Assembly: GCA_937969125.1 (NCBI GenBank)
Contig: CALBVA010000225.1
Location: 1 to 18,265, forward strand
DNA: 18,265 bases
Reading direction: 5' to 3'
From: an uncultured Verrucomicrobiales bacterium
Lineage (GTDB): Bacteria; Verrucomicrobiota; Verrucomicrobiia; Verrucomicrobiales; Akkermansiaceae
The translations under genes were made by a program, and so were the position numbers. Positions 6,807 through 13,655 of the stretch are shown piece by piece. The first letter of the stretch is position 1. Every line of letters starts with the position of its first letter. Under the pieces are notes generated by a model. That model had not been told where the DNA came from. It worked only from the letters and a program-made list of their open reading frames with translations, and made no database searches.

Positions 6807-8459
6807 TTAAGCAGTCGCGCTTCCATCATCGAATGACACGAGTTTCTGCAGGACGATCATGATGCGATCCAGGAAGAAGCCGATGATGCCGACGATGAAG
6901 CAGGCGAGGATGATATTGGCGAAGGATCGGGAGGAGCCGTTCTGGTATTCGTCCCAAACGAACTTCCCGAGACCATCGGATGAGGAGAGAGCCTCCGCAG
7001 CAATGAGCACCATCCAGCCCACTCCGAGCGAGATCCGCAGGCCAGCGAAGACCAGGGGTAGCGAACTGGGGATGACGATCTTGAAGAGTCTCTGCCAGAA
7101 GCCGAGTTTCAGGACGCGGGCGACATTCATGTGATCCTTATCGATCGCGCTGACCCCGAGGGCGGTATTCACCAGGGCGGGCCAGAGGGCACACATCGCG
7201 ACGGTGCAAGCGGAGAAGACCATGGCCGGATTCGTGCCGAGGAAGGCAAAGGGATTCTTAATCCAGCCAAACCAGTATTCGTTATTCAGGGTAACGAAGA
7301 GAGGGTGCTTCGCAGGGTCCGGGAGGAAGAAGGCACCCACGATGATTTGAAAAATGAGGAGCCAGACCACGGGTGAGACTGGTCGGAAAATCGAGATGAT
7401 GGGCGTGAGGCAGGCCATCACAATCTTGTTCAGGCCGCACATGATGCCCACGGGGATGGCAATGAGAGCGGCCAACATGAAACCCACGAAGACGGTGGCG
7501 AGGGAGCGCTTGGTCTGCCAAAAAATGGTGGCACTTGGAGCGAGCTTCTTCTCGTCCGCTTTGGCCAGATTGGACTCAGCGATCGCGATTGATTTACTGA
7601 GCTTGGCGATTTCCTTGGGATCTGTGGCGGCGGCGAGTTCGGTTTTCTTCTCGGCGATAGTGGTCAGGATTTTCTCTTTGCTGACCTCCTTGTTTGAGTT
7701 TTCCAGGATATCGAGACGCTTCTTAAAGTGCTGCACTTCGTCGGCCACTTTGTTCGCAGCGAGCTTGGCCTTCTGCACTTCCTGCGGGGGATCGCTGCGG
7801 ATCTCGTCCATCTCAGCCTTGATGAGGGCCTTGGCCTCGGAGTCAGCGGTGTTCGCTTCGCTGTGCTTGGCGAAGAGGGCGATCATCTCCTCCGGCTTAG
7901 CTTCGCCGAGGGTGACTTTTTCCGCGAGAGCGACCTGGGCAGCCTTCCGCTCGGCCTTGGCGGTCTTGATCTTCGCAGTGAGGGATTCCATCTGGGCTTT
8001 AAAGGGAGCGAGTCTTTTCTCCTGCTCCTCATTGCCCTTTTCCTCGGTCTCTTGAGAGATCTTCTGCAGCTTCTTCGCCTCGCTTTCGAACTCATCGAGT
8101 TGCTTTTTTACAAGTGAGATCCGCTCAATCCGCTCGGCACCTTCCAGCGCGAAGTCCTCCATTTTTTCTTGCTCCCGTTCGTCAAAGCGAGCGCTCTCGC
8201 CATAGGCATTCCACACGGTCCAGGGTCCCGGCACTGCGCCGGACTTCGTCTTGTGATTAGGACCAATGATGTGCCACATCCAGATACACATCCCCACAAA
8301 GAGGATGGGAAGCAGCATGAACTTCGCAATATCGCGGATTTGTTTCTGCGGATCCTCGCCAAAAATGAGGCGGATCGGAGGATCAAAAACTTTGAATCCC
8401 GAGAGGTCGATGAACTTGAGGAGTCCGTACTTAATCTTGTCCTTTGGTAAGTCTGCCAT
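6807..8459 (-). CDS. nrtB: Nitrate-type ABC transporter permease with large coiled-coil insertion
   Basis: The 550-residue protein is about twice the length of a normal NrtB (about 270-280). Residues 46-66 form the first membrane helix, followed by a GPWTVWNAYGE segment that matches the region before the second helix in NrtB. A highly charged, Lys/Glu/Ala-rich helical block, about residues 92-307, is then inserted, with long stretches of predicted coiled coil (for example the region around 105-180 and 225-305). The permease core resumes at TIFWQTKRSLATVFVG with about five more helices and an EAA loop, ARVLKLGFWQRLFKIVIPSS (448-467), which contacts the ATPases. By normal topology the insertion faces the periplasm. 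ATG 8459 starts MADLPKDKIKYG; the open frame further upstream is hydrophilic noise. The two downstream ATPase genes complete an importer. The substrate is inferred from context. Confidence 0.85.
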   Translation of the reverse strand: MADLPKDKIKYGLLKFIDLSGFKVFDPPIRLIFGEDPQKQIRDIAKFMLLPILFVGMCIWMWHIIGPNHKTKSGAVPGPWTVWNAYGESARFDEREQEKMEDFALEGAERIERISLVKKQLDEFESEAKKLQKISQETEEKGNEEQEKRLAPFKAQMESLTAKIKTAKAERKAAQVALAEKVTLGEAKPEEMIALFAKHSEANTADSEAKALIKAEMDEIRSDPPQEVQKAKLAANKVADEVQHFKKRLDILENSNKEVSKEKILTTIAEKKTELAAATDPKEIAKLSKSIAIAESNLAKADEKKLAPSATIFWQTKRSLATVFVGFMLAALIAIPVGIMCGLNKIVMACLTPIISIFRPVSPVVWLLIFQIIVGAFFLPDPAKHPLFVTLNNEYWFGWIKNPFAFLGTNPAMVFSACTVAMCALWPALVNTALGVSAIDKDHMNVARVLKLGFWQRLFKIVIPSSLPLVFAGLRISLGVGWMVLIAAEALSSSDGLGKFVWDEYQNGSSRSFANIILACFIVGIIGFFLDRIMIVLQKLVSFDDGSATA

Positions 8460-8525
8460 GGTGTTGCCGGGCTGGTGTTCCAATCTCCCGAAGGAGCTTT
8501 GGACCGCAGCCGAATGCACATGACG

Positions 8526-8566
8526 TTCCACCTCTCATGAGCCGGACTAATGGATGAGAGGTGGAA
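8526..8566. repeat. Perfect 13-base inverted repeat upstream of the permease
   Basis: Arms ttccacctctcat (8526-8538) and atgagaggtggaa (8554-8566) are perfect inverses separated by 15 bases. They lie in the 192-base gap between globin and permease, 66 bases before the permease start. There is no T-run on either side, so it is not an ordinary intrinsic terminator; an operator, an mRNA stability hairpin or an attenuator would fit. Confidence 0.6.
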
Positions 8567-8599
8567 TTTGCCGACTCTCTATGGTAATGAACTCGATGA

Positions 8600-8626
8600 G
8601 TGCGGCTCATGCGGTTCATGCGGCTG
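8600..8626. repeat. Three tandem 9-base repeats
   Basis: Three consecutive copies, gtgcggctc, atgcggttc and atgcggctg, sit in the globin-permease gap, just after the globin stop in transcription order. They could be direct repeats for a regulator or chance; nothing else in the gap explains them. Confidence 0.4.
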
Positions 8627-8651
8627 GGGGGCAGCGTGCTGCAGTGGGAGG

Positions 8652-9098
8652 TCATGCCGCGTCATAATCGGAAGCCTCGATCATGACGTTCGCCAGAGTG
8701 GTGTAGGTGATCGTCCATGCCTCCTTTGTCTCAGGGGTAAAGTCGTCGCCCAGTCCTTTTGCGAGAGTATCAAGGAGGGCCGTTCCGACCGTGTCGTAGT
8801 GCTTTGCTTGCACCCCGTATTTGACGTGGCGCTTACCAAGTCCTTGCACTGCGGGAACGAGTTCACCAAGGGTATCGAGCCCTTTTACGGCGGCTCCGAT
8901 CATTTGCATGAGCTTCTTGCCCTGATCGTTCATGTCGCTGTTGGCGAAGAGGGGCTTCACGTCAGGATCGAGTTCGAAGAGCTTTGCGTAGAAAAGTTCT
9001 GCTGCCGTCGCGGCAATCGGGACGACTTTTTCCCAGGAGTCCTGAACGAGGTTTTTTTGTTCGAGAGTGAGTGGATGGTCTGATGGATGTTCTGACAT
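8652..9098 (-). CDS. Single-domain globin
   Basis: The 148-residue protein has the globin pattern of bacterial single-domain hemoglobins and flavohemoglobin heads: LTLEQKNLVQDSWEKV opening helix A, PDVKPLF with Phe at CD1 (F51), a Gln (Q59) close to the distal E7 position, and the proximal heme histidine in KRHVKYGV (H91). No reductase domain follows. Such globins bind O2 and NO and often act as NO dioxygenases with a separate reductase. Lying between heme electron-transfer genes and a nitrate-type transporter, a role in scavenging NO made from nitrite is a reasonable inference. ATG 9098 was chosen because it begins the globin fold; the extension to 9185 would read through the repeat region upstream. 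No signal peptide, so cytoplasmic. Confidence 0.92.
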   Translation of the reverse strand: MSEHPSDHPLTLEQKNLVQDSWEKVVPIAATAAELFYAKLFELDPDVKPLFANSDMNDQGKKLMQMIGAAVKGLDTLGELVPAVQGLGKRHVKYGVQAKHYDTVGTALLDTLAKGLGDDFTPETKEAWTITYTTLANVMIEASDYDAA

Positions 9099-9155
9099 TT
9101 TGTTTTTTAGGTGGATGTGATTTTTAGAAAAAGGGGACGCCTTGATCTGAGGTCT

Positions 9156-9232
9156 TGGCGATGAGCTTTTAGCTCTCCCCGGCAAAAGCCAACAGTTCGA
9201 AGCGCTAAAAGCTAATCGCCAGGATTGAATGG
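9156..9232 (-). repeat. Intergenic palindromic repeat, copy A, with long hairpin
   Basis: Arms tggcgatgagcttttagc (9156-9173) and gctaaaagctaatcgcca (9204-9221) form an 18-base inverted repeat with one mismatch around a 30-base loop that itself contains ggcaaaagcc. The right arm and following bases (9211-9232) recur at 6772-6793 and 5818-5839. It fills most of the 149-base gap between the cytochrome c and globin genes. In the transcript it would be a strong stem; no T-run follows. Confidence 0.65.
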
Positions 9233-9247
9233 TGAAACAGGGTGATT

Positions 9248-9652
9248 CTATTTCGGAATTGCGAGCATGTATTTCACGGCGTTGGTGACTTCTTCATCTG
9301 TGAGGGTCGGCGTTCCACCGCGGGCGGGCATTTCGCCATTCGGTCCGTCATAGCCGTTGATGGCGTGGTCCAGGAGAGTGGCCAGGCCCTTCGCCTCGCG
9401 CTTTTCCCAAGTTTCTTTTTTGGAGAGTCGGGGAGCTCCTTCCTCACCCTCGTCATGGCAGAGGGAGCACTCGGTTTCATAGACTTTCTGACCGGCAATG
9501 AGCGATGGGTCGGTCGGGGTCCATGAGGTCGAATGCTCTTCCTCTTCTTCGGTCTTCGTCGATGTCTCTTCCTTTTCGGACTGGCAGGAGACGAGAGCCA
9601 ATGCGCCGGAAAGAGTCAGGAAGAAGGTGGCCTTGACGAGGGTGGGAGTCAT
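9248..9652 (-). CDS. Monoheme cytochrome c lipoprotein
   Basis: A 134-residue protein with a lipoprotein signal peptide ending in a lipobox (ALVSC, lipidated C23), a Glu/Ser/Thr-rich tether (27-45), and a small class I cytochrome c fold. The heme site is CSLCH (C62, C65, H66), and the likely sixth ligand is the Met of GEMPARGG (M108). It resembles the c5/cbb3-type small cytochromes that shuttle electrons at the periplasmic face. Its start lies 9 bases after the stop of the DUF3365 gene, so the two are surely cotranscribed. It could be the electron acceptor or donor for the flavoprotein/decaheme pair upstream (inference). Confidence 0.9.
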   Translation of the reverse strand: MTPTLVKATFFLTLSGALALVSCQSEKEETSTKTEEEEEHSTSWTPTDPSLIAGQKVYETECSLCHDEGEEGAPRLSKKETWEKREAKGLATLLDHAINGYDGPNGEMPARGGTPTLTDEEVTNAVKYMLAIPK

Positions 9653-9661
9653 TGGAGTGAT

Positions 9662-10285
9662 CTACTTTTGGGCGAGTGGAATGCGGATGACGATGCCGCC
9701 CATGACATCGCCTTTCTTAAATTCAGGGTAGTCCGGCTTGCGGTTCGCGTGGTCGTTGTGGCACTCCCAGCACGCAGGGGCCACGGCCTTATCTGGATAG
9801 ATTCCCACGAAGTATCTCTTTCCAGCGATGTCTTCCTCGCCGACCCACTTCTTGCCGTAGGCAGGATTGTTAGGATCGGAGACGGCCTTCAATCCCTCCT
9901 TCACTGCCGGGGTCTGTTTCTCGGCATTGGTGTAATTGAGCGGCCACTGCGACTGGAGCGAGTATGAGAAATCAAAAGGCTTATCCTCGACGTCATCAAC
10001 GATCTCTGCGCCTTCGCGGAAGAACTGGGCCGGCAGAAGGAGGGCTTTATTCTCTTTCCACTCTTCATGAGCGGTGATGACGCCTTCGGTGTTGACGAGA
10101 CGGCTCACCACTTTCTTGGCGTAAACGGTGCGGTCAGCTTTTAGGACGGTATAGAGGGCTTCGGCGACTTGCTCTGCTTCGTATCCGCCGGAGGATCCGG
10201 TCTTGGCTTCTTCTTCATCGGAGCCGCAGGAGATGAGCGAGGCACTGAGTGCGACGATTGCGGACAGGGTGTATGGTAGTTTCAT
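9662..10285 (-). CDS. Tll0287/DUF3365-domain heme lipoprotein
   Basis: The 207-residue product begins with a lipoprotein signal and lipobox (SLISC, C20), followed by a single Tll0287-like (DUF3365) domain. The domain ends with a covalent heme site, CWECH (C172, C175, H176), in the usual position just before a short DYPEFKKGDVMGG segment and the final strand. Members of this family bind one c-type heme and resemble sensor domains; some occur fused to histidine kinases or adenylate cyclases, here it stands alone. Standing alone in the periplasm, it could sense redox state or NO, or carry electrons (inference). It starts 48 bases after the decaheme stop and is tightly followed by the cytochrome c gene. 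Confidence 0.88.
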   Translation of the reverse strand: MKLPYTLSAIVALSASLISCGSDEEEAKTGSSGGYEAEQVAEALYTVLKADRTVYAKKVVSRLVNTEGVITAHEEWKENKALLLPAQFFREGAEIVDDVEDKPFDFSYSLQSQWPLNYTNAEKQTPAVKEGLKAVSDPNNPAYGKKWVGEEDIAGKRYFVGIYPDKAVAPACWECHNDHANRKPDYPEFKKGDVMGGIVIRIPLAQK

Positions 10286-10333
10286 GGTAACATGGTGTTA
10301 TAGGTTCCTTGGAAAGCTGTGTTGCGTGGAGAG

Positions 10334-11554
10334 TCAGTTTCCTTGAAGGGCTTCGAGAATTTCCTGTAGCCGTTTGGCATCATCGCCACCTCGTTTGATC
10401 TTGGCGTCGACGGCCCACTTGATCCCAGGATGGGTCCCGGTGGGTGCGGATGAGAAATTTGATTTGAGAAGTGATGGGGAGGTCATGGAGTCCATCGCGA
10501 ACTGCAGACCATGGCAGTCGGTACAGACGTTCTTGATCATTTTTTCATTCGGCCGGAGGTTCGCAGTGTTGTCGTGATTGATGACCAACTGTCCCTCGCG
10601 ATCTTCCGCCGGCATGTGGCATGTGGCGCAGGTCACTCCGGTGTTTCGTGTGAAGTGAGGTGAGGATTGGAAGTTCCGCGTATGCTCATCATCATGACAT
10701 TGGTAGCAGGCGTTTTGCGAAGCGAAGAGCGGGTCGGTCTTCTTCTCCGGTTGATGGCAGGCACGGCAATCCATCGCCGCGTGGGATGCAGAGTTCTTCA
10801 TGGGAATACGTGCCTTGTCCGGAGTCATCGGAGAGAGGTTTTTAAATGCGAGCCGCATCCCATGCTTCCCTTTTTTAAAGTCGCTCATTTCAGTATCGTG
10901 ACACGAAGCACAGTGTTGGGAGGAAGTGGATGACCAGGGATCAGGACACGGGACCTTGTCCTTGGCCGGGGGGAGATGCGGATCGAGGAGCATCTTGGAT
11001 TCACCGAAATGTCTGAGGAGGTAGCTCGGTTCGAGGGAGATATTATCGTGGTAGTTATGACAGCCTGCGGTGGAGCAGGTATCGAAGGCCAGGTCCTTAT
11101 GCGACTCGACGGTTCGCAGGGTGACATCGTGGCAATGAGCGCAGTAATCGGATGGCACGGAGACGGCCATCTTGCCGGTGATTTTGGCATTGTGCTCGCT
11201 GTGACAGGTGATGCAGTTGAGGGCATCGATGTGCTGTAGGAAGACCGCATTTTCCGGGTTCTTGAACTTTCGGACCGGGTGGGAATCGCTGAAGTTGGCG
11301 AGGTCCTCCTTGTGGCAGGCATTGCAGGCCTCATTCGTAACTCCGGCTGAGGTGAAGACATTTTCCAGCTTCTCGTCAGTGTGACAGGCCGCGCACTCCA
11401 TCTCGATTTGATGGTGGGCATCGGTGGTTCGCCCAGGGAGGAGGGCGGTCTTATCGGCGGCTTCATAGAAGAGGTAATAGAGGTATGCGGCGAGGCCTCC
11501 GGAAAGCAGAAGCCAGATGAGGGGAAGTCGATAGCGTTTCAGGGTTTTCGTCAT
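10334..11554 (-). CDS. Membrane-anchored multiheme cytochrome c with ten heme motifs
   Basis: A 406-residue protein with an N-terminal membrane anchor (about 8-30), then nine CXXCH sites starting at C54, C77, C114, C138, C215, C263, C283, C309 and C344, and one wider CX4CH site, CSTAGCH (C160-H166). The second half, with TCATCHMP followed by a histidine in INHDNTANLRPNE and CTDCHG, resembles the C-terminal heme core of NrfA/hydroxylamine-oxidoreductase-type multiheme cytochromes. I could not see a P460-type tyrosine or a CXXCK active site, so an electron conduit or a divergent nitrogen-oxide reductase are both open. The start is ATG 11554, only 2 bases after the TGA of the flavoprotein; the longer frame up to 11866 lies entirely inside that gene. 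Translational coupling with the flavoprotein implies a stable pair. Confidence 0.88.
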   Translation of the reverse strand: MTKTLKRYRLPLIWLLLSGGLAAYLYYLFYEAADKTALLPGRTTDAHHQIEMECAACHTDEKLENVFTSAGVTNEACNACHKEDLANFSDSHPVRKFKNPENAVFLQHIDALNCITCHSEHNAKITGKMAVSVPSDYCAHCHDVTLRTVESHKDLAFDTCSTAGCHNYHDNISLEPSYLLRHFGESKMLLDPHLPPAKDKVPCPDPWSSTSSQHCASCHDTEMSDFKKGKHGMRLAFKNLSPMTPDKARIPMKNSASHAAMDCRACHQPEKKTDPLFASQNACYQCHDDEHTRNFQSSPHFTRNTGVTCATCHMPAEDREGQLVINHDNTANLRPNEKMIKNVCTDCHGLQFAMDSMTSPSLLKSNFSSAPTGTHPGIKWAVDAKIKRGGDDAKRLQEILEALQGN

Positions 11555-11556
11555 TC

Positions 11557-13569
11557 TCAGTAGAGGTAAACCGACATGACGTGGAAAGTGATGAGGACGG
11601 GGAGGGGCCAAAAGAGGATGATGTGAGCCCACGTCAGGATCGGACGAAGGCGGCGCGCGGCGGGCCAGGTGCCTTTCGATTCCAGAGCGGTAATGATGCC
11701 CGCCAAGGCACCGAGAAGATTCAGCGCCACAAACACCGCCATGAGCCAGAAGTTCAAATTCGCTCCGAAATGGAAACCAGTATGCATCCAGAGAGCCCCG
11801 AGCGAAACCAAGCCGAAGGCCGCATGGAAGAAGCGCCAGGTCGTGAATTTTCCCCATGTGAACCAAGAGAATCGTTTCCGCAGCGAAATGATCAGGCCGA
11901 TGAGAAAGATGCCGACCAGTGAATAGCCGGTGATTTGTTTGATGAAGTTATCCCGCCAAAGTTGGTTCACTTTCCACCAGGTGGAAGCCACCGAATCAGC
12001 CATCGGAGCTCCGGGAAAAATGACGGAGTAAAGCACCGCGAGAAAGGCCAGAGCTGAAGTTCCGAGAAGGGCGGCGATTGCGATGCGGGGCTTCTTCACC
12101 TCGCCGGGTGTTGCTCCGCAGAGTTGCTCCAAGAGCGGATGGCATGAACCGCAGACCGTGGAAGCCCCCGTTTCCTTCGCAATGCGATCCGGATCCTGCT
12201 GGCAGGACATTAGGCAGGCTGAGATCTGGCCTTTGGTCACTCCTACGCAATTGCACACGATACGACTCTCCGGCCAGGCCGTCGGGTCTTCCATTCCTTT
12301 GCCCGGAAAGACTGAGCCGGTCTCCAGGAAGCTTTCCTCCTGCTTGCGCGAGAGGCTGGACTGACCCCCAATGAGATTTTGTATCTTGCCGCTCTCCACC
12401 CAGAGGCCGATCGCGAGCGCCCCGAGGAAACGTCGCTTAGGTCCCAGGGTGATGAGGCGATAGACCCCTTCTTCCTCATACTCGACCCGTCGCCCCTCCT
12501 GCAATGGCTCGCCGATCGTCGTCACATCCACCCCCAGCATCTTCAGTCTGGTGGAGAGATCGAGCGGGGGAAGCGGGGCTACTTTTTTCCCTTTCAGACG
12601 CGCGGCGAGATGCTTCGCCATGAGATACCCGGGTGCCACCAGTCCATAAATTTGGCCATGAAGCAGGGCGCATTCTCCAATCGCAAAGATGCTCTCATCC
12701 TCCGTCTCCAGGTGATCATTGACCACAATGCCACCTCTCACTCCGGTCGAAAGAACGGCTTCTGTCGCGAGCTGACTGTTCGGACTGATCCCCGCCGAAA
12801 TCACCACAAAGTCAGCATGAAGGGGGGCGTGTTCATCAAGCTGAAGAATGACCCCCTCATCGCCCTTTATGATTTGTGTACTCTGAATTCCGAGGTGCAG
12901 ATCGATCTCCTGATCGAACACTTGATGATGCAGAATCTTCGCTGCTCGTTCATTGAGCTGACGCGGCATCAAAAAATTCGCACGCTCGATGACCGTGGTC
13001 TTCAGGCCGAGTGATTGCAGAGCCTGTGCCGCTTCCAATCCCAGAAGCCCGCCGCCGATGATCGCTGCCGATTTCTTTCCTGAGGAAGCGGCGATGATTT
13101 CCTCGAGGTCCTCCAGCGTGCGATAGAGATGCACATCATCCAAATCAGCTCCCGGCACTGGCGGAACAAACGGACTAGATCCCGTGGCTAGGACCAGAAG
13201 ATCGTAGGGGATCGAATCACCGGAGTTGGTCTTCACCGATTTCTCTTGGCGATTGATCTCCTCCGCCCGCACCCCGGTTATCAGCGACAGACCGTGTTCC
13301 TCATACCAGGCGCGGGGCTGGATTTCCAGATTCTCCGCCACCCGGTGATCGACGTAGGTCGAAAGCTTCACCCGATTATAAGCCGGGCGGGGCTCCTCGC
13401 CGATCACCGTGACCTCGAATCGCCGGTGGAGTTTTTGGTCAATGAGAGCCTCGCAAAACTTCGCGCCCACCATCCCGTTTCCGATCACCACCAGCCGCGC
13501 CCCTTTGGGCGGAGAACTGCGTCGCGAGGATCGTGAGCTACGAATCGCGCTCTGGAAAGTGCCGGACAT
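11557..13569 (-). CDS. Fused FAD/NAD(P) oxidoreductase, BFD [2Fe-2S] and cytochrome-b-like membrane protein
   Basis: The 670-residue protein has three parts. Residues 24-400 are a NirB/NasB-type pyridine nucleotide-disulfide oxidoreductase: FAD site GNGMVG (30-35), second dinucleotide fold GGGLLG (172-177), and the FAD closing motif FAIGEC (295-300). Residues about 437-485 are a BFD-like domain with four cysteines, C439 and C441 (CNC), C473 and C476 (CGSC), binding [2Fe-2S]. From 495 to the C-terminus run about five membrane helices with histidines H582, H596, H600, H649 and H663, suitable for b-type heme ligation. In NirB the BFD domain is followed by the siroheme half; here a membrane domain stands in its place. 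The likely role is moving electrons between NAD(P)H and the membrane or periplasm. The decaheme gene begins 2 bases later. Start ATG 13569; the first 23 residues are basic and serine-rich. Confidence 0.9.
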   Translation of the reverse strand: MSGTFQSAIRSSRSSRRSSPPKGARLVVIGNGMVGAKFCEALIDQKLHRRFEVTVIGEEPRPAYNRVKLSTYVDHRVAENLEIQPRAWYEEHGLSLITGVRAEEINRQEKSVKTNSGDSIPYDLLVLATGSSPFVPPVPGADLDDVHLYRTLEDLEEIIAASSGKKSAAIIGGGLLGLEAAQALQSLGLKTTVIERANFLMPRQLNERAAKILHHQVFDQEIDLHLGIQSTQIIKGDEGVILQLDEHAPLHADFVVISAGISPNSQLATEAVLSTGVRGGIVVNDHLETEDESIFAIGECALLHGQIYGLVAPGYLMAKHLAARLKGKKVAPLPPLDLSTRLKMLGVDVTTIGEPLQEGRRVEYEEEGVYRLITLGPKRRFLGALAIGLWVESGKIQNLIGGQSSLSRKQEESFLETGSVFPGKGMEDPTAWPESRIVCNCVGVTKGQISACLMSCQQDPDRIAKETGASTVCGSCHPLLEQLCGATPGEVKKPRIAIAALLGTSALAFLAVLYSVIFPGAPMADSVASTWWKVNQLWRDNFIKQITGYSLVGIFLIGLIISLRKRFSWFTWGKFTTWRFFHAAFGLVSLGALWMHTGFHFGANLNFWLMAVFVALNLLGALAGIITALESKGTWPAARRLRPILTWAHIILFWPLPVLITFHVMSVYLY

Positions 13570-13578
13570 GAATCGCCA

Positions 13579-13613
13579 TTAATACAGCACTGGTCGGACC
13601 ATCCACGGGATGG
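13579..13613 (-). promoter_or_regulatory. Possible promoter/operator before the flavoprotein gene
   Basis: On the minus strand a TATTAA hexamer (13584-13579) is a candidate -10 element just before the flavoprotein start, and an inverted repeat, ccatcc-acg-ggatgg (13599-13613), covers the position expected for the -35 box. No good -35 hexamer is visible. This could be where an operon regulator binds; it is a guess from arrangement only. Confidence 0.28.
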
Positions 13614-13655
13614 AGTCTAACCAAAAACTATGAATCAAATGTATCATCATTTCAT

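Noticed and set aside
7354..8117. Plus-strand frames opposite the permease
   Set aside because: Leu/Ser-rich mirror of the Lys/Glu coiled-coil insertion, which is a continuous part of the permease frame.
8526..8566. Intrinsic terminator between globin and permease
   Set aside because: The stem is strong but no T-run follows on either strand, so I list it only as an inverted repeat.
10334..11554. Calling the decaheme a classical NrfA nitrite reductase
   Set aside because: It has ten heme motifs instead of five and no CXXCK site.
11555..11866. Longer N-terminus for the decaheme cytochrome
   Set aside because: It lies wholly inside the flavoprotein gene in another frame; ATG 11554 gives a clear membrane anchor and a 2-base gap.
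11557..13569. Calling the flavoprotein the NirB subunit of NADH-nitrite reductase
   Set aside because: It has no siroheme domain or its cysteine motifs; the C-terminal third is membrane helices.
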